This document shows, in pieces, positions 52,512 through 60,853 of a stretch of 64,000 nt of DNA. The notes below the pieces were generated by a model that saw nothing but the letters and a program-made list of their open reading frames with translations, had not been told where the DNA came from and ran no database searches. Both the position numbers and the translations under genes were made by a program. Positions within the stretch are counted from its first letter, which is position 1; the number at the start of each line of letters is the position of its first letter. Location: contig NZ_JBITMQ010000005.1 in the NCBI RefSeq assembly GCF_044466355.1, positions 419,522-483,521 of the forward strand. The letters are read 5' to 3'. Source of the DNA: Actinophytocola sp044466355. GTDB lineage: Bacteria; Actinomycetota; Actinomycetes; Mycobacteriales; Pseudonocardiaceae.

Positions 52512-53813
52512 ATGATGAGGCTTTCCGGCCGCTTCCGGTCCGCGCTCATCATCGGCGGGCAGGGCATCCGTGCCCGCAAGCTGCGCACGTTCCTGTCGAT
52601 GATCAGCCTGTTCCTCGGCGTGCTCGGCGTCGTGGCCGCGCAGGCGGGCCAGGTGATCGCGTACCGCGCGCTGGTCGCGTCGACCGAGCTGACCATGGGT
52701 GTCGACGGCACGCAGCAGATCTACGTGCAGTCCGCCGAGAACACGGGCCGGCTCGTGATGGAGACCGTGGCGGGCCGCGACGACGCGGTGGCGCTGCTGG
52801 GCACCAACGCGATCATCGGCGAGCCGAACGTGCGGCCGATCAACGAAGGCGGCGCGCCGTTCGACGGCAGCGGTGGCGGTTGGGGTCCGTCGATGACGCA
52901 GTGCGACGCGCAGGGCAACTGCGTCGACCCCAACGAGGGCAAGCCGTCCGGGCAGGCGATCGAGCTGCGGGTCGTCGCGCTGACCGGCGACGTCCGGCAG
53001 TTCCGGCCGTTGCACCTCCGGTCCGGACAGTGGCTGGACTTCGAGGGCGCGCCGTCCATGGCGCCGCGGCTCGTGCTGAACGAGGCCGCCGCCAAGGGTT
53101 TCGCGATGTACCAGGTGCCCGCGGAGATGCGGTTCCAGGGCGCGACCGCGAACTCGACGCCGCGGATCACCGGCGTGGTCGACGACGGCAACAGCAGCCC
53201 GCAGGCCTACGTGCGGTCCGACGAGCTGCTGAACTGGATGCCGGTCGACGCGCTCGCCAACCCGATGTTCGGCAGCCCGGAGCTGCTGGCCGCGCCGACC
53301 GCGACCGACTTCATCGACACGCTGCGCAAGAAGGTGTCGGCGCTCGGCGACCACGACTCGTTGTACGTCAACACGATCCGCGCCGAGGACATGATGCCGG
53401 GCGAGATCCAGATGATGCGCTGGGTGTTCCTCGGCGTGTCGATCCTGGTGCTGCTCATCGGTTCGGCGGGCATCCTGAACGTGGGCCTCGCGACGGTCGG
53501 CGAACGCATCGAGGAGTTCGCGCTGCGCAGAGCCGTCGGCACCCCGAGGTTGCTGCTGGCGGGCATCGTGCTGGCGGAGACGTTGCTGACGGGCCTGTTG
53601 ACCGCGGTGGCGGCGATCGGCGCGGGCATCGCGGGGCTGGCGGCGGCGGGCAGGCTCTTCGGTGACCGGCATCCGATGCTGGCCAACGTGACGTTCCCGT
53701 GGGAGGCGGGCGTGGCCGGTGTCGCGGCGGGGCTGATCGCGGGCGTGCTGGGCGGCCTGGTGCCCGCGGCGCGGGCGGCACGGATCCCGATCGCGACCGT
53801 CATGCGTGCCTAG
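52512..53813 (+). CDS. MacB-like ABC transporter permease (FtsX family)
   Basis: 433 residues. N-terminal TM helix (about 25-47), a large extracytoplasmic domain (about 55-290) and three C-terminal TM helices (about 298-320, 342-370, 395-425), the FtsX/MacB plan; the conserved motif ERIEEFALRRAVGTPR is seen. Starts at ATG 52512, 5 nt after GAGGAG. Likely exports a peptide, lipid or antibiotic, or acts in mechanotransmission. Ends with a 14-nt overlap against the convergent MmcQ gene. Confidence 0.92.
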   Translation: MMRLSGRFRSALIIGGQGIRARKLRTFLSMISLFLGVLGVVAAQAGQVIAYRALVASTELTMGVDGTQQIYVQSAENTGRLVMETVAGRDDAVALLGTNAIIGEPNVRPINEGGAPFDGSGGGWGPSMTQCDAQGNCVDPNEGKPSGQAIELRVVALTGDVRQFRPLHLRSGQWLDFEGAPSMAPRLVLNEAAAKGFAMYQVPAEMRFQGATANSTPRITGVVDDGNSSPQAYVRSDELLNWMPVDALANPMFGSPELLAAPTATDFIDTLRKKVSALGDHDSLYVNTIRAEDMMPGEIQMMRWVFLGVSILVLLIGSAGILNVGLATVGERIEEFALRRAVGTPRLLLAGIVLAETLLTGLLTAVAAIGAGIAGLAAAGRLFGDRHPMLANVTFPWEAGVAGVAAGLIAGVLGGLVPAARAARIPIATVMRA

Positions 53814-54147
53814 CGTCGTACTCCCTGGCGACCTTCTTCGGCACGCACATGCGCCAGGCCTCGGTGACCAGCTCCCGCAGTTCGTCCTCGTCGATCGCGG
53901 CGAGGTCGACGTGGATCCAGCGGTAGCGCTGGTCGCCGACGCTCGGCATGGAGAACTTGTGCGGCTCGGCGGCGATGGCGGCGTCCCGTTCCTCCTTGGG
54001 AAAACCGCAGCCCATGGTCAGCTCGTCCCGTGACAACGCCACGTAGACGAGCTGGCCCACGTTGAACTTCACCTGGTCGCGGACCAGGCGCTCGACCGTG
54101 CGGGGCAGGCTCTTCGCGATCGCGCGCACGTCGTCGGCGGTCACCAT
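53800..54147 (-). CDS. MmcQ/YjbR-family protein
   Basis: 115 residues. CyaY-like fold typical of MmcQ/YjbR proteins (VTADDVRAIAKSLP, KFNVGQLVYVAL, HKFSMPSVGDQRYRWIHVDL). Many are annotated as DNA-binding, but function is unproven. The ATG at 54147 is preferred; an upstream ATG at 54156 lies within the shared -10 element, so the mRNA is probably leaderless. Divergent from the HD gene; convergent overlap with the permease gene. Confidence 0.85.
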   Translation of the reverse strand: MVTADDVRAIAKSLPRTVERLVRDQVKFNVGQLVYVALSRDELTMGCGFPKEERDAAIAAEPHKFSMPSVGDQRYRWIHVDLAAIDEDELRELVTEAWRMCVPKKVAREYDARHA

Positions 54148-54152
54148 GACTG

Positions 54153-54159
54153 CCATTAT
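54153..54159. promoter_or_regulatory. Shared -10 element of two divergent leaderless genes
   Basis: CATTATG reads as CATAAT on the minus strand and CATTAT on the plus strand. It lies 6 nt from the MmcQ ATG (minus) and 7 nt from the HD-gene GTG (plus), with no SD for either gene. Confidence 0.5.
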
Positions 54160-54165
54160 GGGCCC

Positions 54166-54753
54166 GTGGAGTGGGCTGAGGCGATCCGCGCGCTGGGCGG
54201 TACCCCCGTGCCGACGGAGTTGGCGGCGCGTTATGCCGAGCCACACCGGAAGTACCACAACCTGACGCACGTCAGGCAGGTGGTGCGGGACGCCGTCGCG
54301 CTGACCGAGGGGCGGGACCGGGCGCTGGTCGCGCTGGCGGCGTGGGCACACGACGTGGTGTACGACGGGCGGCAGGGCGAGGACGAACGGGCCAGCGCCG
54401 CGTGGGCACGGGCGAACCTGACGGCGGTCAGGTTGGGCGAGGAGGACGTGGCGCGGGTCGAAGGGCTCGTGCTCGCGACCGCCGAGCACACTGCCCCACC
54501 GGGGGACCGGACCGCGCAGGCGTTGCTGGACGCGGACCTGGCGGTTCTCGCCGCGCCGCCGGCGGACTACGAGCGCTACCGGCGGGCGGTGCGTGCCGAG
54601 TACGCCCACGTCACCGACGAGCAGTGGCGCGTGGGGCGGGCCGCGGTGCTGCGTTCGTTGCTGGACAAGGACCCGCTGTACCGGCTCGCCCACCACTGGG
54701 AGACCGCCGCACGTCGCAACCTCGCCGCCGAACTGGCCGCGTCAGAGGGTTGA
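54166..54753 (+). CDS. HD-domain phosphohydrolase-like protein (COG4339 type)
   Basis: 195 residues. HD ligand motifs: YHNLTHVRQVV (His), WAHDVVYDGRQGEDERAS (His-Asp) and ATAEHTAPP, LLDADLAVLAAP (Asp). This matches a predicted metal-dependent HD-superfamily phosphohydrolase family. Substrate unknown. GTG start, leaderless. Its end overlaps the convergent glycosyltransferase gene by 12 nt. Confidence 0.83.
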   Translation: MEWAEAIRALGGTPVPTELAARYAEPHRKYHNLTHVRQVVRDAVALTEGRDRALVALAAWAHDVVYDGRQGEDERASAAWARANLTAVRLGEEDVARVEGLVLATAEHTAPPGDRTAQALLDADLAVLAAPPADYERYRRAVRAEYAHVTDEQWRVGRAAVLRSLLDKDPLYRLAHHWETAARRNLAAELAASEG

Positions 54754-55803
54754 CGCGACCTCGGCCGGTGACGGCATGGCCGCGATGTCGCGTGCCAACG
54801 CCCGTGCGGTCGCCCGTTCCGGACCGTCGGCCAGCAACCGCGTCACCGCCGCGCCGATCGCGCCCGGGGTCTGCTCGTCGTTCGCCAGCGCCAGACCCGC
54901 TCCCGCACGCTTGATCATGGCGGCGTTGAACGGTTGGTCGGCGCCCTGCGGGAGAATCAGCTGTGGCAGGCCCGCGGCGAGCGTGCCCAGCACCGTGCCC
55001 GCTCCGCCGTGATGCACGACCAGGTCCACGTGCGCGAACACGGCGGCCTGCGGCACGAACCGCTCCAGCCGCACGTTCGGCGGCAACTCGCCGAGCAGCG
55101 ACGGATCGCCCTCCGGGCCCACCGCCACCAGAACGTCCACGTCGTGCGCCGCGGTCTCCAGGACGGCCCGCCGGAGCACCTCGACCGCGCCGTACGCGAC
55201 GGTGCCGAGCGTGACGTACACCGTTCGCTCCCGCGGCGGTTCCCACGACGGCATGGACGGCGCCCACGGGACCGGGCGGATCGATCGCCGTGACGACGGC
55301 ACCGCGCCCGGGTCCTGGAGCGCGGTGGGCATCGGGTCGAGGTAGCCGCCGGACAGGGTGGGGTCGGCGCCCGCGATCTCGTAGAAGCGCGTGGTCGGCG
55401 GCAGCCACTGCCCCAGCCCGAACGCGACGGCGCGCACGCCGAACTCGGCGGCGACCACCGCCGCGCCGATGTCCAGGACCTCGTGCACCACGAGGTCGGG
55501 CCGCTCCCGCTCGAACACCTTCCGCAGGTCGGGCACGACGAGCCGTATCGTCGTCTCACCGAACATCCAGGCCACGAACTCCGGGCCGTGCGCGTCCGGG
55601 TGGTTGCGGCGGGTCTCCTGCTCGACGTCGTGCAGGACCGTGCCCTCGGCGACCCCGCGTTCCGTGCGCACCGGCAGCGCGTCGAGAAACGGGTCGCCGG
55701 TCGCCACCACCACGTCGTGGCCGAACTCGGCGCAGGCGAGTGCCAACGGCAGCATCGGGTACAGGTGCCCGTACGCGGGCAGGCTCGCGAACACGATCTT
55801 CAC
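54742..55803 (-). CDS. GT1-family glycosyltransferase (MGT type)
   Basis: 353 residues. N-terminal acceptor-side fold (MKIVFASLPAYGHLYPMLPL, about 1-22) and C-terminal nucleotide-sugar-binding fold with LVVHHGGAGTVLG and LPQGADQPFNA (about 270-305), as in macrolide and glycopeptide glycosyltransferases. It transfers a sugar from a nucleotide sugar to a small molecule. GTG 55803 overlaps the amidohydrolase stop. No dedicated natural-product scaffold genes are adjacent, so the acceptor is open. Confidence 0.9.
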   Translation of the reverse strand: MKIVFASLPAYGHLYPMLPLALACAEFGHDVVVATGDPFLDALPVRTERGVAEGTVLHDVEQETRRNHPDAHGPEFVAWMFGETTIRLVVPDLRKVFERERPDLVVHEVLDIGAAVVAAEFGVRAVAFGLGQWLPPTTRFYEIAGADPTLSGGYLDPMPTALQDPGAVPSSRRSIRPVPWAPSMPSWEPPRERTVYVTLGTVAYGAVEVLRRAVLETAAHDVDVLVAVGPEGDPSLLGELPPNVRLERFVPQAAVFAHVDLVVHHGGAGTVLGTLAAGLPQLILPQGADQPFNAAMIKRAGAGLALANDEQTPGAIGAAVTRLLADGPERATARALARDIAAMPSPAEVASTL

Positions 55804-56963
55804 GCCACGATCCTCCCGCCGACGTACACCGCGCGCACGTCGCGCAACGCGGCCGGATCGGTGCACGGGTCACCGCCGACCACGACGAGGTCCGCGTCGA
55901 AACCCGGTGCCAGTCTGCCTTTCCGGCTCGCCAGCCCGCACACCCCGGCCGCCACCGACGTCACGGTACGCAGCGCGTCCAGCGGCGGCATGCCGATCGT
56001 CACCAGCTGCCCGACGGCGTGCGGCAACGGCGAATGCGGCTTCGGCGGGCCGACGCCGGCATCAGTGGCCGCCACCACCAGCGCGCCGTCCCCGACGAGC
56101 CTGCGCAGCGTCGCGATGATCGTGGGGACGCGTGCCATCACCGCCGCCGGAGGCGCCATGCCCTCGACCGGCACCATGCCGACCGTCGCGCCCACCACGA
56201 CCTGCCGCGCCACGATCTCCGCCAGCAGGTCCGGGCGGTCGTCCACGCCGTCCGCCGACCAGAACGACGCGTGTTCGATCCCGTCGACCCCCGCGGCGAG
56301 CGCGGCGGCGATCGCGGCGCTCGCGTGCGCGTGCGCGGTGACCGGCAGCCCGTGCCGGTGCGCCTCGTCGACGATCGCGCGCAGCTCCTCAGCCCCGAAC
56401 TGGGGCAGGTGCTGGTGGGTGCCCGGGGTGAGGGTGCCGCCGCTCGCCATGACCTTGACGACGTCGCACCCGCGTGCCACCCGCTCGCGCACCGCCGCCC
56501 GGACCGCGGCCGCCGTGCTCTCGACCGCGCCGCCGAGGAAGTGGCAGTGGCCGCCCGGCGTGGTGATCGGCGGCCCGGCCGCCACGATCGTCGGCAGGCC
56601 GGGGGTGTCCCGCAGGTCGAGGGAGAGGTAGTCGCGGTCGCCGAGGTCGCGGACCGTCGTCACGCCGCACCGCAGGCTCGCCAGCGCCGCGGCCGTCATC
56701 GCGGCACGCACCCCGTCGGGCGACCGGGCGGCGAGCGCGCCGACCGGGTCGGGGCTCGCGTCGAACCCGAGGTGGACGTGCGTGTCGACCAGGCCGGGCA
56801 GGACGGTCACGTCGCCGAGGTCGGTCACCTCGACCCCCGGCACGGCCGCGCCCACCGCCATGACGTGGCCGCCGTCGAGGACGACCAGCGGGTCGTCGAC
56901 GAGTCGTTCGCCGTCGAAGAGCCGCGCGGCCCGCAGCGCGGTGAGCGGCCGGGTGGTGGTCAT
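55800..56963 (-). CDS. Amidohydrolase-superfamily protein
   Basis: 387 residues, imidazolonepropionase-like composite barrel. Metal ligands HVHLGFD (H-x-H), a Lys at VVKVMASGGT, HAHASAA, IEHASF and TDAGVG (catalytic Asp). It hydrolyses a C-N bond in a small molecule. ATG start without a clear SD. It is the upstream partner of the glycosyltransferase (4-nt overlap), so the two could process one metabolite. A terminator of the preceding M14 gene lies just upstream. Confidence 0.9.
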   Translation of the reverse strand: MTTTRPLTALRAARLFDGERLVDDPLVVLDGGHVMAVGAAVPGVEVTDLGDVTVLPGLVDTHVHLGFDASPDPVGALAARSPDGVRAAMTAAALASLRCGVTTVRDLGDRDYLSLDLRDTPGLPTIVAAGPPITTPGGHCHFLGGAVESTAAAVRAAVRERVARGCDVVKVMASGGTLTPGTHQHLPQFGAEELRAIVDEAHRHGLPVTAHAHASAAIAAALAAGVDGIEHASFWSADGVDDRPDLLAEIVARQVVVGATVGMVPVEGMAPPAAVMARVPTIIATLRRLVGDGALVVAATDAGVGPPKPHSPLPHAVGQLVTIGMPPLDALRTVTSVAAGVCGLASRKGRLAPGFDADLVVVGGDPCTDPAALRDVRAVYVGGRIVA

Positions 56964-56981
56964 ACCCGGTGAGTCGCGAAC

Positions 56982-57010
56982 GGCCCGGGGAACGCGACGC
57001 TCCCCGGGCC
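56982..57010. terminator. Hairpin terminator between M14 and amidohydrolase genes
   Basis: Perfect 10-bp stem (56982-56991 with 57001-57010), 9-nt loop, 23 nt beyond the M14 stop. Confidence 0.7.
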
Positions 57011-57033
57011 ATTCGTCCCTTATGGACGGCCGA

Positions 57034-59118
57034 TCAGTTCTGTGCGTAGTCGCGCGCCACGCGCAGTAGCTCCACCAGGCCGTCCGCGTACTCCTGCGAC
57101 TCGGCGTGCGCCTCGGGGAACGGCGGCTGGAAACCGACGCCCTCCCACTGGCCCGTCTCGGCGTTCCAGCGGTCGTTGCCGATCTCGAAGTCCCACGCGA
57201 AGACGCCCAGCTCGTAGTACAGCTGGTCGGCCGAGTTGCCCGCGGCCGAGTACAGGACGTCCGCGACCGGGCCCGTGCGCGACGGCCACGTCACCGTCCC
57301 GCGCGACGACGAGATCGCGCCCACGATCCGCTTCGCCGACGCCTGGAACAGCGCCGCCTCCTCGGCAGACGGCCTCGGCAGCGTCACCCGTCCGGGCATC
57401 GCGTACGCGCCGGGCGGCCACATGAAGTACCCGCCGTAGCTGTGCACGTTCATCGCGAACCGGATGTTGTCGTGCGCCTTCGCCAGCTCGACGACGTTCG
57501 CGGACTCCGCCTCGGACAGCTCACCGGTGCCCGCGTACGTACCGGACAGGCAGTTGGTGGCGGACGCGCCGGTGTACCCGTCGAACACGGAACCGACCGT
57601 GTAGTTCCGGTTGACGTCGACGCCCCACGCGTCGGCGTACCTCGGGTCGCGCCGTTCCCCGGCGCAGTGGTTGACCATGTTCTTGCGCTGGAAGTTCGCG
57701 TCGTTGAACGAGTAGTTCGCACCGTCCGGGTTGACCGTCGGGATCACGAACACCTCGACGTCCTCAAGCAACTGCCTGGTCGCCGGGTCGGTCGCGTGGT
57801 TGGCGAGCAGCCGCTCCGCGAACTCGAGCGTCACCAGCGGGGTCGCCCACTCGCGGGCGTGTTCCTGCGAGTACGCCAGCACCCCGATGCGGGAACCGTC
57901 GCGGTGCGCGCCGATCCGCAGCGCCTGCACGGTCCACGGCCTGCGGGACACGGACCCGTCGAGCCCGTCGTCCATCGTGACCGGTCCGGCCACCGGCATG
58001 ACCTCGCCCGCCGACCCGTCCTCGACGAACGCGGTGAAGCGCTGCGGGAAGCGGGCGCTGATCAGCGCGGCGATCTGGTCGGTCGTGGAGATGACGGCAC
58101 CGGTGCGGTCGGTCGCGAGCGACACGGTCAGCACGCGGTCGCGCCACGTCGCCCGCGCCGGCCGGTTCGGCCTGCCCGGGTCGACCGACCTGACCTGCCA
58201 GCCGTTGGGTCCCTGGTCACCGAACTTCGTGGACTCCACGACGACCGCCGCGGTGGCCGGGTCACCGAGGTACGCGGTGGCCGTGCGGCGGTAGCCCTGC
58301 GTCTTGTTCGGCAGGTCGACGACCTCGACCAGGTCCGGGTACTGGCGCCCGAGCCGGGCGATCCTGGCCTTGATGTCGGTCGGTGTCATGTAGGCGTCGA
58401 TGAAGTCCTTCTGGTACCCACCAGGAAGCTCCGGCGGGGTCGCGCCCGGCCACGCGGTCGGCGTGATCGCACGGGAGACGCCGCCGAGGCTGGACGTCGC
58501 GGTCACCGTGACCGGTTTCGCGGGCAGCGCCTGCGGTTCGGCCACGTGGTACTGGTATTCACCCGCGTCTTCGAAGCGCTGCAACGCAAAGGAGCCCGTC
58601 GCGCCGTTCTCGGCGGTCCAGGCGACGGTGATCTCGACGTCCGGGTCGGCGACCGCGGTGGTGGCGACGAGCGTCTGCAGGAACGTGGTGCCGTCGGCGC
58701 TCCACCAGTTGGCGGACAGGAAGTGCAAGGTGTCCGCGCCGGCCGTCCGTGCGGCCCGTGCCGACTGCGCGTACCGGGCGGTGCCGTCGCCCTCGCGCTG
58801 GATCACCTGCACGGTCCTGGCACCGCGTGCGGTGAGCGCGTCGAGCTGGTCCTGGGTGACGACGAGGTCCACCAACAGTTCCGCGGGGCGCGCGGCGATG
58901 TCGGCGCCGCTCGCCACGAGCTCGTCGAACATGGACTCGGCGGGCAGCTGGACCCGTACGAGCGCGAGTTCCCCGGTGGACTCGGGGGCCGGGGCCGCGG
59001 TGGCCGAGAACCCGGCGGTCACAGTGGAGAGAACGAGTACGGCGGCGGTGACCAAACCCCATCCGCGTCTGCTACGTCGATGCTCTGCTCGATGGTTCGC
59101 TCCGCAAGCTCCACTCAT
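57034..59118 (-). CDS. Secreted M14 zinc carboxypeptidase
   Basis: 694 residues. Signal peptide about 1-42 (after a basic n-region), a propeptide-like N-terminal part (about 45-255), and the M14 domain (about 265-680) with zinc ligands in SQEHAREWA (H-x-x-E), NVHSYGGYFMWPPG (His) and the catalytic Glu in YYELGVFAWDFEIG. Removes C-terminal residues from extracellular peptides. ATG with GGGAGG 6 nt upstream. Its promoter carries a 13-bp palindrome overlapping the -10. Larger than simple carboxypeptidases because of the N-terminal extension. Confidence 0.92.
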   Translation of the reverse strand: MSGACGANHRAEHRRSRRGWGLVTAAVLVLSTVTAGFSATAAPAPESTGELALVRVQLPAESMFDELVASGADIAARPAELLVDLVVTQDQLDALTARGARTVQVIQREGDGTARYAQSARAARTAGADTLHFLSANWWSADGTTFLQTLVATTAVADPDVEITVAWTAENGATGSFALQRFEDAGEYQYHVAEPQALPAKPVTVTATSSLGGVSRAITPTAWPGATPPELPGGYQKDFIDAYMTPTDIKARIARLGRQYPDLVEVVDLPNKTQGYRRTATAYLGDPATAAVVVESTKFGDQGPNGWQVRSVDPGRPNRPARATWRDRVLTVSLATDRTGAVISTTDQIAALISARFPQRFTAFVEDGSAGEVMPVAGPVTMDDGLDGSVSRRPWTVQALRIGAHRDGSRIGVLAYSQEHAREWATPLVTLEFAERLLANHATDPATRQLLEDVEVFVIPTVNPDGANYSFNDANFQRKNMVNHCAGERRDPRYADAWGVDVNRNYTVGSVFDGYTGASATNCLSGTYAGTGELSEAESANVVELAKAHDNIRFAMNVHSYGGYFMWPPGAYAMPGRVTLPRPSAEEAALFQASAKRIVGAISSSRGTVTWPSRTGPVADVLYSAAGNSADQLYYELGVFAWDFEIGNDRWNAETGQWEGVGFQPPFPEAHAESQEYADGLVELLRVARDYAQN

Positions 59119-59147
59119 GGACGCCTCCCAGACGGGTGAGTGACTGC

Positions 59148-59160
59148 GTGAATCATTCAC
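59148..59160. promoter_or_regulatory. Operator-like palindrome in M14 promoter
   Basis: GTGAAT-C-ATTCAC. On the minus strand TTGACT followed after 16 nt by AATGAT gives a good -35/-10 pair, and the dyad covers the -10. Confidence 0.6.
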
Positions 59161-59188
59161 CACGCTGGGCGCCAGTCAAGGCATCGAA

Positions 59189-60853
59189 TCAAAAACACAA
59201 ACCTGTCACCGTGTTGGCGTAGGCGCGCACGAGCGGCGGCACGGTGTACCGGCCGGACCCGTGCTGCGTCACGAGGTGCCGCGCGGCGAGCCGGTCCAGG
59301 CCGGGGACGGGTGCCGTGATCTCCTGCTGTGTCAACAACAACAGCGTGTCGCGGGACAGGTCCGCGCAGGACAGGTCCAGTGCCGCGCGCAGCCCGACCG
59401 TGGGGTCGCCGGGGACGGACAGCTCGGCGAGCACGTCCCCGCCGCGCAGCGCGTCGACGAGGTCGCCGACCGTCTGCTGGGGCCGCGCGGAGAGGTTGGC
59501 GGCGGCGATCCGCAGCGCGAGGGGCAGGTGGTCGCACAGCCGCGCCAGCTCGCCGAACTCCGCGTCGGCCGGGCCGAGCACGGTGGACAGCAGCTCGGTG
59601 GCGTCGTCGGGGCGCAGCGGGCCGAGCGTCACCCGGTGCACGCCGTGGGTCGCGACGAGCCCGCGCATGTCGTCGCGGCTGGTGATCAGCACCTCCGCCG
59701 GCGACGGCCCGGGCAGCAGCGGCCGCACCTGGTCGGGGTCACGCGCGTTGTCGAGCACGACCAGCATCTCGCGGTCGGCGAGGGTGGTCCGGTAGCGCGC
59801 GGCCCGCTCGTCCTCGCCGTCGGGCACCGGCACGCCGAGTGCCTGCAGGAACCGGGCGAGCACCTCGGTGGGCGGCAGCGGCGGACGCCGGTCGAACCCG
59901 CGCAGGTCCGCGTACAGCTGACCGTCGGGGAACTTCTCGCCCGCCACCACGCCCCAGTGCAGCGCGAGCGCGGTCTTGCCGACCCCGGCCGGGCCGACGA
60001 TCGCGGTGGTGCCGCCGCCCAGCTGCGACAGTTCCGCGGCGCGCCCGACGAAGCCGGGCGACACGGGCAGCTGCCGCGGCACGATCCGTTCGGCCGGCGC
60101 GAGGATCTGCCGTTGCAGACGGCGAAGCTCCGCGCTCGGCTCCTCACCGAGCTCGGTCACCCACAGCTGCCGCACCCGCTGGAACGTCGCGAGCGCCTCG
60201 GCCTGCCTGCCGGTGCGGTGCAACGCCGTCATCAGCTGCCGCCACGGCCGTTCCCGCAGCGGGTGCACCTCGACCTGCTGGATCAGCTCGGCCACCACCG
60301 ACTCGTGCCTGCCGCAGGCCAGTTCGGCGTCGACGGCGTTCTCCCACGCGTCGAGCCAGCGTTCGGTGAGCCGCTGCGCGGCCGCGGTGACCAGCTCGGT
60401 CGGCGGCACGTCGGAGTACGGGTTCCCCCGCCACAGCCCGATCGCCTGTCGCAGCAGGCGGGCCGCCGTCTCCGGGGCGCCGTCGTGCAGGGCCACCAGC
60501 CCGCGCCGCGTGAGGTCGTCGAACCGGCCGACGTCGAGCTGGTCGGCGGTCACGTCGAGGCGGTAGCCGTGCTCGTCGGTGACGAGGACCTGGCCGTGTT
60601 CGTCACCGATCGTGCGGCGCAGCCACATGACGTTCTGGTGCACCTGGGTGGTGGCGCTGTCGGGTGGCCTGGCGCCCCACAGCTCGTGCACGAGCTGGTC
60701 GACGCGCACGGTCTCGCCCGCGCGGATGAGCAGCGTCGCGAGCAGCGCCCGCCGCTTCGTCGACGCGATCGCGGCCCAGTCGGTCTCGGCGCTGTCGGTG
60801 GACACCGCCAGCTCGAGCGGCCCGAGCAGGCGGAAGCGGAGGTCAGCCGGCAT
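59189..60853 (-). CDS. SARP/AfsR-like regulator, BTAD plus NB-ARC, no TPR region
   Basis: 554 residues. OmpR-type winged HTH (about 5-90), BTAD helical domain (about 97-245) and an NB-ARC ATPase domain with Walker A VGPAGVGKTALALHW (about 293). It ends just after the NB-ARC/winged-helix part, without the C-terminal TPR of large AfsR proteins. ATG 60853 with CGGCATG context; it overlaps the second regulator's stop by 11 nt, so the two are one operon. Such regulators activate secondary-metabolite genes; the targets are unknown. Confidence 0.9.
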   Translation of the reverse strand: MPADLRFRLLGPLELAVSTDSAETDWAAIASTKRRALLATLLIRAGETVRVDQLVHELWGARPPDSATTQVHQNVMWLRRTIGDEHGQVLVTDEHGYRLDVTADQLDVGRFDDLTRRGLVALHDGAPETAARLLRQAIGLWRGNPYSDVPPTELVTAAAQRLTERWLDAWENAVDAELACGRHESVVAELIQQVEVHPLRERPWRQLMTALHRTGRQAEALATFQRVRQLWVTELGEEPSAELRRLQRQILAPAERIVPRQLPVSPGFVGRAAELSQLGGGTTAIVGPAGVGKTALALHWGVVAGEKFPDGQLYADLRGFDRRPPLPPTEVLARFLQALGVPVPDGEDERAARYRTTLADREMLVVLDNARDPDQVRPLLPGPSPAEVLITSRDDMRGLVATHGVHRVTLGPLRPDDATELLSTVLGPADAEFGELARLCDHLPLALRIAAANLSARPQQTVGDLVDALRGGDVLAELSVPGDPTVGLRAALDLSCADLSRDTLLLLTQQEITAPVPGLDRLAARHLVTQHGSGRYTVPPLVRAYANTVTGLCF

